Origin: Rhizobium sp. S152
Lineage (GTDB): Bacteria; Pseudomonadota; Alphaproteobacteria; Rhizobiales; Rhizobiaceae
Length of the DNA stretch: 64,000 nucleotides
Direction: 5' to 3'
Assembly: GCF_030380735.1 (NCBI RefSeq)
Contig: NZ_JAUDRZ010000002.1
Location: 667,809-731,808, forward strand
How positions within the stretch are numbered: the stretch's first letter is position 1; every line of letters starts with the position of its first letter. Shown in pieces: positions 16,476 through 27,417 of the stretch. The notes below the pieces were generated by a model, which ran no database searches, was not told the DNA's origin, and saw nothing but the letters and a program-made list of their open reading frames with translations. The position numbers and the translations under genes are program-made.

Positions 16476-17525
16476 TTATGTATCGGTGGTGCCGAGACTG
16501 TTTATAGTGCTAGCCAGTTCGTGCGCCAGTCGCAGTGCGGCGCCGGTGGCGATCGTCATTTGCGGCAGGACCAGCCATTCAAGCGTCCATGCAGCACCGG
16601 AGCGTTCCTGTTCGTGCACCATGGAATGGTGGATCGCGGAGATCTGCGTCGCGTTGAAGCGCGCCAGCGCCACCAGCGTCTCGGCCGCGACCGGGTTCTG
16701 CTTGTGCGCCATAGCCGATGACCCGCCGCCGCCCGTCAGTCCGATCTCGTCTCCCGCCTGCGCCATCAGCGCGACATCTTGGCCGAATTTGCCGAGGCTG
16801 CCTGAAATCTGGCCGAGGAGACCGGCAAACTCCGCGATGATGGCCCGTTGGCTCTGCCATTGCTGGGTATCGACGAGGCCAAGCTCCTGCGCCAGCGAAC
16901 TCCGCACCGCCACCGCCTTGTCGCCGAGTTTATCGAGGGTACCAACCGGGCCTCCGAACTGCATGGGGAAGCGTAGCGCAGTCAGTGTCTCGCGGTAGCC
17001 GCCAAGAGGCGCGCGCCAGGCCTGCAGCCGGTCGGCGACGGTGATCGGGATTGCCGCCTGCATGCGGGTCCGGCCCATCAGCGACCTGTCGCCACAGGTC
17101 TGCTGCAGTTCCGCGAAGCGCAACTCGGTCGCTGCCAGGCGCGCCGCGAAAACAAATGCGACAGGCTTCAGCCTAAGCATCAGGCTGGTATCGATGACGT
17201 CCTGGCTGGTGGCGCCGACATGAACATGAGGAGACGCGTCGCCGACGGTGGCGCGCAGCTGGCGAATGAACTCGGGAACGGCGACGCCGTCGCGCGCAGT
17301 AGCGGCGCGAAGAGAGGGAATGTCGGCGTCAAACGCGGCGCAGGCGGTGGAAATCGTCTGCGCGGCAGGCTCAGGAATAACGCCGTGGGCGGCCTCGGCG
17401 CGCGCAAGTGCCGCCTCGAACTGCAGCATGGCGCGAATATCGGCCTCGGCCGTGAACCAGGCCGACGTCTCCTCGTCGCCGACAAGGCCGGAGAGAAATG
17501 GGTGGTCGAAGGCAATCGCGCCCAT
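16476..17525 (-). CDS. pcaB: 3-carboxy-cis,cis-muconate cycloisomerase
   Basis: A 349-residue member of the fumarase/aspartase superfamily. The signature SSAMAHKQNP is near residue 263 and the N-terminal HVHVGATSQDVIDT segment is near 100. It converts 3-carboxy-cis,cis-muconate to gamma-carboxymuconolactone. At about 350 residues it has the length usual in rhizobia, about 100 shorter than the Pseudomonas enzyme. It is the last gene of pcaDCHGB, 58 bp after pcaG. Confidence 0.93.
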   Translation of the reverse strand: MGAIAFDHPFLSGLVGDEETSAWFTAEADIRAMLQFEAALARAEAAHGVIPEPAAQTISTACAAFDADIPSLRAATARDGVAVPEFIRQLRATVGDASPHVHVGATSQDVIDTSLMLRLKPVAFVFAARLAATELRFAELQQTCGDRSLMGRTRMQAAIPITVADRLQAWRAPLGGYRETLTALRFPMQFGGPVGTLDKLGDKAVAVRSSLAQELGLVDTQQWQSQRAIIAEFAGLLGQISGSLGKFGQDVALMAQAGDEIGLTGGGGSSAMAHKQNPVAAETLVALARFNATQISAIHHSMVHEQERSGAAWTLEWLVLPQMTIATGAALRLAHELASTINSLGTTDT

Positions 17526-17583
17526 CTGTCGTCCCGTCGTTCATGGTCTTGAGCGGATGTGGAATGAGCGAACCGCCCCACTG

Positions 17584-18198
17584 TCAGATATCGAGAAAGA
17601 CGGTTTCGTTTTCTCCCTGCAGCCGGATGTCGAACGTATAGATAGAACCATCCCGCACGGCAATAAGCGTTGCGACGCGATCCCTGTGTTCGATGCGCTG
17701 AAGCAGCGGGTCGGCACCGTTCGCTTCGATCTCCTCCGGAAAGTACATCCGCGTCTGCAGGCCAATATTGATGCCGCGCGCGACGATCCAGAAGCTGATA
17801 TGCGGCGCTTGTCTGCGCCCGTCTTTGAAGGGAACCTTGCCAGGCTTGACGGTATCGAAGCTGTAGACGCCATCCTCGGCGCGGGTCGGGCAACGTCCCC
17901 AGCCGGTGAAATTCGGATCGGCCGCGCCGCGCATTTCCGATGGGCTGTTGTAGAGCCCGGCGCTGTCGGCCTGCCAGATCTCGATGACGGCATCGCGCAC
18001 CTGCACGCCGGCTCCGTCGAAGATGCGGCCGGTGACGGTGATCCGCTCGCCTGTTGTCTTGTCGTTGACCATCGCGATGCCGAGATCGCGTTCGTAGACA
18101 CCACCGATATCGCAGAAATTCGGCGTCAGGCCAATATGGACGTAAGGGCCCGCCGTCTGCGAGGGCGTTTCCCTGAGATAGCGCAATTCCTGGGCCAT
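17584..18198 (-). CDS. pcaG: Protocatechuate 3,4-dioxygenase alpha subunit
   Basis: The 204-residue alpha subunit begins MAQELRYLRETPSQTAGPYVHIG, the conserved N terminus of PcaG, and contains the shared intradiol-dioxygenase core (GVQVRDAVIEIWQADSAGLYN). The alpha chain lacks the iron ligands. With PcaH it cleaves protocatechuate between the hydroxyls to 3-carboxy-cis,cis-muconate. The start at 18198 shares one base with the pcaH stop. Confidence 0.93.
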   Translation of the reverse strand: MAQELRYLRETPSQTAGPYVHIGLTPNFCDIGGVYERDLGIAMVNDKTTGERITVTGRIFDGAGVQVRDAVIEIWQADSAGLYNSPSEMRGAADPNFTGWGRCPTRAEDGVYSFDTVKPGKVPFKDGRRQAPHISFWIVARGINIGLQTRMYFPEEIEANGADPLLQRIEHRDRVATLIAVRDGSIYTFDIRLQGENETVFLDI

Positions 18199-18947
18199 CA
18201 GTTGCCCTCCAGCTTGTTTTCGAACATCGTCGAGCGGCGGCCGCGCAGTACGATGTCGAACCGGTAGGCGCGGCTGTCCATGGGGATGGTGTTGCCCCAA
18301 TCCATCGGCGCGATCAGCTGTTCGATGGCGGCCTTGTCGGGGATGGTGCCGACGATCGGACACTTCCAGATCATTGGATCGCCCTCGAAGTACATCTGGG
18401 TAATCAGGCGCTGCGAGAAGCCGTGGCCGAAGATCGAAAAGTGGATGTGCGCCGGGCGCCAGTCGTTGACGCCGTTCGGCCATGGGTAGGCGCCGGGCCT
18501 GACCGTGCGGAAGAAGTAGCGGCCTTCCTCATCGGTGATCGCGCGCCCGCAGCCGCCGAAGTTCGGATCGATCGCCGCCAGATAGCTTTCCTTCTTGTGG
18601 CGGTAGCGTCCGCCGGAATTGGCCTGCCAGAACTCGACCAGAACGCCGGCCTGCGGCCGACCGCGTTCATCGAGCACTTGTCCATGGACGATGATGCGTT
18701 CGCCGATGGCGCTCTCGCCTGGCTTGGCGAAGTTGTGGAGCAGGTCGTTGTCAAGCTCGCCGATCATCGCATGGCCGAAGACGGGACCCGTGATCTCCGA
18801 GATCGTGCCGTCGAGCGAGAGTAGCGCACGCTTGGGCGAGCGCAGGACCGAGGTCTTGTAGCCGGGCGCATAGGCCGGCGGATGCCAGCTGAGGTCGCGG
18901 GCGAAAAAGGCGCCCGTCTCGGGCTTGCGGTTCGGTATTTCGGACAT
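18198..18947 (-). CDS. pcaH: Protocatechuate 3,4-dioxygenase beta subunit
   Basis: The 249-residue beta subunit carries the non-haem iron(III) site. The tyrosines are in GGRYRHKK and GAYPWPN and the two histidines in RPAHIHFS, in the order expected for intradiol dioxygenases. The N terminus has the PcaH-type WHPPAYAPGYKTSVLRSP. It is upstream of pcaG and ten bp after pcaC stops. Confidence 0.94.
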   Translation of the reverse strand: MSEIPNRKPETGAFFARDLSWHPPAYAPGYKTSVLRSPKRALLSLDGTISEITGPVFGHAMIGELDNDLLHNFAKPGESAIGERIIVHGQVLDERGRPQAGVLVEFWQANSGGRYRHKKESYLAAIDPNFGGCGRAITDEEGRYFFRTVRPGAYPWPNGVNDWRPAHIHFSIFGHGFSQRLITQMYFEGDPMIWKCPIVGTIPDKAAIEQLIAPMDWGNTIPMDSRAYRFDIVLRGRRSTMFENKLEGN

Positions 18948-18956
18948 GACTTCCTC

Positions 18957-19361
18957 TCAAGCCGCCTTTTCGGCGTCCATCTGTTCGAAGGCCTGCTTGG
19001 CGATCTTGATCGCGTGATTGGCGGCCGGCACGCCGGCGTAGATCGCCACATGCAGCAGCGCTTCACAGATATCGTCTCGGCTGGCCCCGGTATTGGCGGT
19101 TGCGCGCACGTGCATGGCCACCTCGTCGTCCTGGCCAAGTGCCGCGAGCAGCGCGATCGTGACGATCGAGCGCTCGCGTTTGGTCAGACCTGGGCGCGAC
19201 CAGACGTGGCCCCAGGCGGCCTCGGTAATTAGATCCTGAAACGGCTTGTCGAAGGCCGTCGAAACAGCTTCCGCGCGATCGACGTGGCTGTCGCCCAGCA
19301 CGGCGCGGCGGGTCGCCATGCCTTGCCTGTAGCGCTCGGAGGCAAGCGGGGTGTCACTCAT
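18957..19361 (-). CDS. pcaC: 4-carboxymuconolactone decarboxylase
   Basis: The 134-residue protein is a single-domain CMD-family enzyme. It has LGDSHVDRAEAVSTAFDKPFQDLITE at the N-terminal end and the conserved TKRERSIVTIALLAALGQDDE region. It decarboxylates gamma-carboxymuconolactone to beta-ketoadipate enol-lactone. I use the ATG at 19361, which has GGA seven bases upstream, over an ATG four codons earlier that lacks a ribosome site. It overlaps the end of pcaD by eight bases. Confidence 0.92.
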   Translation of the reverse strand: MSDTPLASERYRQGMATRRAVLGDSHVDRAEAVSTAFDKPFQDLITEAAWGHVWSRPGLTKRERSIVTIALLAALGQDDEVAMHVRATANTGASRDDICEALLHVAIYAGVPAANHAIKIAKQAFEQMDAEKAA

Positions 19362-20163
19362 GAGCTTTTCCATCTAATGCGAAGTCGATGAATGCGCGGA
19401 TGACCGCCGTCAGGGCCTCTGGCTGCTCGACGCAGGGAATATGGCCGGCATCGCGGATGATCTCGTAGCGGGCGTTGGGGATGAGCTGTGCCAGCGATTT
19501 GACGAGGTCGGGCGGTGTCGAGCCGTCCTGATCGCCGACGATGCAGATCGTCGGCACGGCGATCGCCTTCGCCGCTTCGGTAAGATCGGCGTCGCGCACC
19601 GCGGCGCAGGTGGCGACGTAGCCGGCCACCGGCTGGCGGACGAGCATGTTGCAATAACCGTTATAGGCGGTGCTTTCGGGGCGGCGGAAAGCCGGTGTGA
19701 ACCAGCGCTCCATGATGGCATCGCACATGCTGTCGATGCCGTTCTGCTCAATCGCCGAGATGCGCGTGTTCCAGATGTCAGCGGTGCCAATCTTGTGGGC
19801 CGTGTCGCAGAGAATAAGAGCGCTGACGAGATCCGGTCGCTGACGGTAGAGCGACTGGGCAATCAGCCCGCCGACCGAAAGGCCGCAGACAATCGCCTTC
19901 TTGATCGCAAGCGTTTCGAGCAGACCGATCAGGTCCGAGGCGTGGTCCTCGATCGTGTAGGGTGTCTGGCCGACATCGGAGAGGCCGTGGCCGCGCTTGT
20001 CGTAGAGCAGAATGGCGAAATCGCCCGCCAGCCTGACGATCACGTCGCGCCAGATGCGGAAATCGGTGCCAAGCGAATTCGCAAATACCAGAACCGGCTT
20101 GTCGGCCGGGCCGCCGATAACCTGATAGTGGATGGCGATGTCGTTGACACGGGCAAATTGCAC
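19354..20163 (-). CDS. pcaD: 3-oxoadipate enol-lactonase
   Basis: A 269-residue alpha/beta hydrolase. The nucleophile is in GLSVGG near residue 105, the acid in GDQDGSTPP and the histidine in DAGHIPCVEQP near the C terminus. It hydrolyses beta-ketoadipate enol-lactone to beta-ketoadipate. The start is GTG at 20163: AGGAGG lies eight bases upstream, and the encoded MQFARVNDIAIHYQ matches the usual PcaD N terminus. It is the first gene of pcaDCHGB and is divergent from pcaQ. Confidence 0.93.
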   Translation of the reverse strand: MQFARVNDIAIHYQVIGGPADKPVLVFANSLGTDFRIWRDVIVRLAGDFAILLYDKRGHGLSDVGQTPYTIEDHASDLIGLLETLAIKKAIVCGLSVGGLIAQSLYRQRPDLVSALILCDTAHKIGTADIWNTRISAIEQNGIDSMCDAIMERWFTPAFRRPESTAYNGYCNMLVRQPVAGYVATCAAVRDADLTEAAKAIAVPTICIVGDQDGSTPPDLVKSLAQLIPNARYEIIRDAGHIPCVEQPEALTAVIRAFIDFALDGKAHE

Positions 20164-20233
20164 TGGAAATTCCTCCTGGCAGGAAACTGAATGTTTAATC
20201 TGGTTAGGTAAAATGATATTTCGTGGCGATCCT

Positions 20234-20249
20234 ATAACTTGAGAGTTAT
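20234..20249. promoter_or_regulatory. PcaQ-type operator
   Basis: ATAACT, four bases and AGTTAT form a perfect inverted repeat between pcaD and pcaQ. Rhizobial PcaQ is known to bind a site of the ATAACC-N4-GGTTAA type at the pcaD promoter, so spacing and sequence agree. It lies just upstream of the pcaQ start and 71 bp upstream of pcaD, fitting autoregulation plus activation. Confidence 0.7.
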
Positions 20250-20256
20250 GTAAGAG

Positions 20257-23615
<3,359 letters not shown>

Positions 23616-23619
<4 letters not shown>

Positions 23620-24305
23620 GCTTCACCTCCCGAAAGCGTGGGCACGATCAAATCCACGACCGGCCCGTCGATATGGAGTCGTGCGCCGGTCATCGCCTGC
23701 AGAACCTCGTTCGCCAGATCCGGCAACTTTTCCCGAAGCACGAAACGACCGTCCGCAATGTCGATCACCGCGTGGCTGGTGTAGACGCGGGTGATGCAGC
23801 CGACGCCGGTCAGCGGGAAGGTGCACTTCTCGACGAGCTTTGGCTCGCCGTTCTTGGTTACGTGTTCGGTGATGACGAAGACCTGTCGGGCGCCATGCAC
23901 GAGGTCCATCGCGCCGCCCACGGCGGGCACGCCCTTGGAGCCCACCCGCCAATTGGCGAGGTCGCCGCTCTCGGCAATCTGGTAGGCGCCGAGGATGGCG
24001 ACATCGAGATGGCCGCCGCGCACCATGGCGAAACTGTCGGCGTGGTGAAAAAAGGCGGCGCCGGGTTTCAGGGTGACGGCGCGCTTGCCCGCGTTGATCA
24101 GATCCCAATCCTCTTCGCCCGTCGGCGGCGCCTCGCCGAAGTCGAGAATACCGTTCTCGGTATGAAAGATCGCCTGCCGACCGGGCGGCTGGTAGCGCGC
24201 CACCATCTCGGGAAACCCGATGCCCAGGTTGACATAGGCGCCGTCGGCAATGTCCTGTGCCGCCCGCCAGGCGATCTGCGCGTTCGAGAGCTTGTTGTTG
24301 CTCAT
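23616..24305 (-). CDS. pcaJ: 3-oxoadipate CoA-transferase beta subunit
   Basis: A 229-residue subunit with the family II CoA-transferase active-site motif HTENGILDFG (the glutamate that forms the CoA thioester) near residue 48 and GGAMDLVHGARQV further on. With PcaI it moves CoA from succinyl-CoA to beta-ketoadipate. I choose the ATG at 24305, which overlaps the pcaI stop as ATGA; an ATG two codons upstream is equally well supported by its ribosome site. Confidence 0.92.
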
Positions 24306-25009
24306 GGGCATGTTGCTCCCTCGCGGATCAGCTCTTCTTCCTGTTTGGGATTGGCAATCTCGACGACGCGATCGACGAAGATGCCGGGGGTCACGACGTG
24401 CTCGGGATCGATGCCTCCGGGGGGCACGAGGCTCGAAACCTGCACGATCGTCTGCTCGGCCGCCATGCACATCAGCGGATTGAAGTTGCGGCCGGCCTTG
24501 CGATAGGTGAGGTTGCCGTGGGTGTCGCCGACATGCGCCTTGACGATCGCGAAATCGGCCTTCAGCCAGCGCTCCTGCACATAGGGCCGGCCGTCGAATT
24601 CGGCGATCACCTTGCCTTGCGCGAGTTCGGTTCCGTAGCCTGTCGGCGTGTAGAAAGCCGGGATGCCGGCGCCGCCAGCGCGGATCCGCTCGGCAAGTGT
24701 ACCCTGCGGAACAAGCTCCAGCTCGATCTCGCCGGCAAGATACCGGTCCGTGAAGGCGCGGGGATCGGAAGAGCGGGGGAACGAGCAGATCATCTTGCGG
24801 ACCATGCCCGCATCCATCATCGCCGCGATGCCGATCCGTCCGTTGCCGGCGTTGTTGTTGATGACGGTCAGGTTCCGTGGCCGCTTGTCGATCAGCGCGT
24901 GGATCAGTTCGATCGGCGCGCCGGAGCCACCGAAACCGCCGATCATCACGACCGCTCCATCGCCAATCCCGTCGACCGCTTCCGCCGCGCTTCGCACTGT
25001 CTTGTCCAT
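24302..25009 (-). CDS. pcaI: 3-oxoadipate CoA-transferase alpha subunit
   Basis: A 235-residue subunit with the CoA-binding glycine motif GGFGGSGAP near residue 24 and the typical INNNAGNG segment. It is the first gene of pcaIJF(-pobA), starting at an ATG with GGAGG six bases upstream. It is divergent from pcaR, and its promoter and a PcaR-type operator lie in the 122-bp gap. Confidence 0.92.
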   Translation of the reverse strand: MDKTVRSAAEAVDGIGDGAVVMIGGFGGSGAPIELIHALIDKRPRNLTVINNNAGNGRIGIAAMMDAGMVRKMICSFPRSSDPRAFTDRYLAGEIELELVPQGTLAERIRAGGAGIPAFYTPTGYGTELAQGKVIAEFDGRPYVQERWLKADFAIVKAHVGDTHGNLTYRKAGRNFNPLMCMAAEQTIVQVSSLVPPGGIDPEHVVTPGIFVDRVVEIANPKQEEELIREGATCP

Positions 25010-25047
25010 TGATCCTCCATCGCCGCTTGTCAGCGGCAGCGCTCTAA

Positions 25048-25076
25048 TTTGTAGGGATCTGAGGTGTGGACGGCAA
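25048..25076 (-). promoter_or_regulatory. Candidate pcaI promoter
   Basis: On the minus strand TTGCCG, 17 bases and TACAAA resemble sigma-70 -35 and -10 boxes 39 bp upstream of the pcaI start. The PcaR-type site at 25103-25117 lies just upstream of the -35 box, the expected place for an IclR-type activator. Confidence 0.5.
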
Positions 25077-25102
25077 TCACGTTTGTGCGCTATGTCATCT
25101 TT

Positions 25103-25117
25103 GTTCGAATATCGCAC
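25103..25117. promoter_or_regulatory. PcaR-type operator
   Basis: GTTCGAATATCGCAC matches the 15-bp Pseudomonas putida PcaR site GTTCGATAATCGCAC except for two central bases. It lies between pcaI and pcaR, 14 bp upstream of the pcaR start. The related half-site TTTGTGCGCTATG lies just to its left (25082-25094). Confidence 0.75.
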
Positions 25118-25131
25118 ATGGGAGCCGACGC

Positions 25132-25893
25132 ATGCAGGTGAAGGAACGTGACATCATGGGTGGTCTCGCCAAGGGGCTGAAGGTGATCGAGGCGTTCACG
25201 GCCGAGCACCCGCGTCTCAGCATCTCTGAGGCCGCGGACATATCGGGTTACGATCGCGCCACGACGCGTCGATGCCTGCTGACGTTGGCAGAACTTGGAT
25301 ACTGCGCCTATGACGGCAAGTATTTCACGGTGACGCCGCGCGTGCTTCGGCTTGGAACAGGATGCCTAGCCTCCATGCCGTTGCCCCGCATCGTCCAGCC
25401 ATGGCTGGACCGGCTGTCGGAGGAGATCGGCCAGAGCACCTCGGTCTCGATCCTCGATGATGCCGAGATCGTCTACGTGGCGCGCGCGTCGCAGCGCCGT
25501 GTCATGTCGATCGCTCTGATGCCGGGATCGCGGCTACCCGCCTATTGCACCTCGATGGGACGCGTTCTTTTGGCCGCCATTCCTTCGGAGCGGGCGCTGG
25601 AGTTGCTGTCGGCCGAACCGCTTGCGCAACGCACGTCGAGAACGCAGACCGATGTGGGGGAACTCCAACGCATCCTGCAGGATGTGAAGGCCGCCGGCTA
25701 CGCCTCCATCGACCAGGAGGTGGAAATCGGCCTTCGGTCGGTCGCGGTACCATTGGTCGGCGCGCGCGGGCAGACGCTGGCGGCGCTGAATGTCGGTCTG
25801 GCGGCGACGGAAGAGCCGATGCAGGCGATGGTTTCGCGTTATCTTCCGGCGCTGCTGCGTATAAAGGCCGAACTGAGCGGAATTCTGGTTTAG
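25132..25893 (+). CDS. pcaR: IclR-type regulator of pcaIJF
   Basis: A 253-residue IclR-family protein. The winged helix contains LSISEAADISGYDRATTRRCL near residue 25, and the effector domain carries the motif SVSILDDAEIVYVARA and CTSMGRVLLAAI. Divergence from pcaIJF and the operator match identify PcaR/PcaU, which responds to beta-ketoadipate. The ATG at 25132 has GGGAG seven bases upstream. An earlier in-frame ATG at 25066 lies within the operator region and is unlikely. It converges on a GntR gene with only a 3-bp gap. Confidence 0.9.
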   Translation: MQVKERDIMGGLAKGLKVIEAFTAEHPRLSISEAADISGYDRATTRRCLLTLAELGYCAYDGKYFTVTPRVLRLGTGCLASMPLPRIVQPWLDRLSEEIGQSTSVSILDDAEIVYVARASQRRVMSIALMPGSRLPAYCTSMGRVLLAAIPSERALELLSAEPLAQRTSRTQTDVGELQRILQDVKAAGYASIDQEVEIGLRSVAVPLVGARGQTLAALNVGLAATEEPMQAMVSRYLPALLRIKAELSGILV

Positions 25894-25896
25894 GGT

Positions 25897-26574
25897 TCAG
25901 CTATCCTGCTTCAGCAAACCGCGCGCCAGTGCATGCTCGACACCGCCTTCGATATGCGCGGCAAGGATCTGCTTGGCCGCATCGGCATTGCGTTCGAGGG
26001 CGGCATCGAGAAGCGCCTGATGCTCGCGTGACGCCACATCGCCGCGGTAGGATAGCGCGACCATCTGATAGCGCAGATACTTGTCGAAGATGACCGAGTG
26101 CGTCTCGATCAGAAGCTTGGAGCCACAGGCCGAAATCAGCGCTTGGTGAAATTCCCAGTCGTATCGTTTCCAGTCTTCAGCGCGGCTGGCATCACCGGTC
26201 GCCATCAGCCGCTCAAGGCTGGCAAGCTTGTAGTGGGCCGATACGAGGCGCGCTTCCCACTCCATGTCGCCCTGCGCGAAGGATTGTTCCAGCGCATGGG
26301 TCTCCAGGAGCAGCCGCAAGGCGGCGATCTCCCTGAGGTCGGCGACGGAGACTGGGCATACTTGGAACCCTCGCTGGCCCTCCGCCAGCACCAGCCCCTC
26401 CGAGGAAAGGCGGTTCAGGATCTCACGCAACGTGCTGATCGAGGTCTCGTAGGATTCCTTCAGCGCATCCAGCTTCAATTTCTGGCCCGGTGCGAGCCGG
26501 CCGAAGATGATGTCGGCACGGATGCGGCGGTAGCTGCTCTCCGCAATGGTCTCGTTTTCTGTCTGCTGCAACAT
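25897..26574 (-). CDS. GntR/FadR-family regulator, divergent paralogue 1
   Basis: A 225-residue regulator with winged helix (YRRIRADIIFGRLAPGQKLK, then ISTLREILNRLSSEGLV) and an FCD domain with the metal-ligand pattern RYDWEFHQALISAC and EHQALLDAALER. It is about the same length as, and clearly related to, the protein encoded divergently at 26734-27408. The two share a 159-bp gap with a perfect palindrome. The likely targets are the neighbouring hydroaromatic-acid genes; that is inferred from location. Confidence 0.87.
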   Translation of the reverse strand: MLQQTENETIAESSYRRIRADIIFGRLAPGQKLKLDALKESYETSISTLREILNRLSSEGLVLAEGQRGFQVCPVSVADLREIAALRLLLETHALEQSFAQGDMEWEARLVSAHYKLASLERLMATGDASRAEDWKRYDWEFHQALISACGSKLLIETHSVIFDKYLRYQMVALSYRGDVASREHQALLDAALERNADAAKQILAAHIEGGVEHALARGLLKQDS

Positions 26575-26692
26575 CCCGATACTCTGCTATTTTCGATGCG
26601 AACTGCGCCGTGTACGTTACCTCATTGTCACAGCTGCTGAAATCCTATCGTCTGCCATATTTAAGAAAGACATAGGAAAGGCATTCTACTGT

Positions 26693-26709
26693 ATGATTTT
26701 CCAAATCAT
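26693..26709. promoter_or_regulatory. Palindromic operator between the paired GntR genes
   Basis: ATGATTT, three bases and AAATCAT form a perfect palindrome 25 bp upstream of the second GntR gene. A closely similar element, ATGATTTTGGAAAACTAT, sits at 29407-29424 in the promoter gap of the quiC-type gene, suggesting one regulator for both. Confidence 0.65.
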
Positions 26710-26733
26710 CGCGACTGGAGCCCTCGCAACGCA

Positions 26734-27408
26734 ATGCTGAAGAAAACGGGAGAGACGGCTGAAACTGTCAGCGAGGTCGTGTTTCGTCAAATCCGCCAGG
26801 ATATTATTTCCGGCATTCTGCCGCCGGGATCCAAGATCAAGCTGGAACAGGCGCGCGAACGCTATTCGATCAGCGTCTCCCCGCTGCGGGAAATCCTCAG
26901 CCGACTGACAACGGAAAACCTTGTCGTTGCCGAGGGGCAGAAGGGTTTCGAGGTCAGCCCGGCGTCGCGTCGTGAATTGCTCGAACTCGCCGACCTCAGG
27001 GTGGTGCTCGAAACCCACGCGCTCGATCTCGCTTTCGCTGCGGGCGATCTTGAGTGGGAGGCATCGATCGTAGCGGCGCATCACAAGCTGGCGGCCGCGG
27101 AACGGCGGCTCCTCGCCGGTGATGCCTCGCGCACCATCGAATGGGTGCGCTATGACTGGGAGTTCCACCAGGCGATCGTCTCGGCCTGCAACTCCGCGAC
27201 GCTGATGGCGACGCTCTCCTCGGTCTTCGACCGCTTTCTGCGCTATCACATGCTGGCCGAGAGCTTCCGCGGCAAGCCGGTGGTCGACGATCACCGAGCG
27301 CTCTTCGATTTCGCGCTTCGACGCGATGCGGAACAGGCCAAGGCCGTGATCCGCCGGCATGTGCATAGCGGGGTCGAGCACATCCTGAAAAGCGGCATAG
27401 TCGCCTGA
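26734..27408 (+). CDS. GntR/FadR-family regulator, divergent paralogue 2
   Basis: A 224-residue FadR-type regulator with the same layout as its divergent paralogue: FRQIRQDIISGILPPGSKIK, SPLREILSRLTTENLV, an FCD block RYDWEFHQAIVSACNS and a later DHRALFDFALRRD. It converges on the dehydroshikimate dehydratase gene with a 9-bp gap. Two such proteins side by side probably sense related acids or form a repressor/anti-repressor pair; the sequence alone does not say which. Confidence 0.87.
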   Translation: MLKKTGETAETVSEVVFRQIRQDIISGILPPGSKIKLEQARERYSISVSPLREILSRLTTENLVVAEGQKGFEVSPASRRELLELADLRVVLETHALDLAFAAGDLEWEASIVAAHHKLAAAERRLLAGDASRTIEWVRYDWEFHQAIVSACNSATLMATLSSVFDRFLRYHMLAESFRGKPVVDDHRALFDFALRRDAEQAKAVIRRHVHSGVEHILKSGIVA

Positions 27409-27417
27409 CCGGCATTC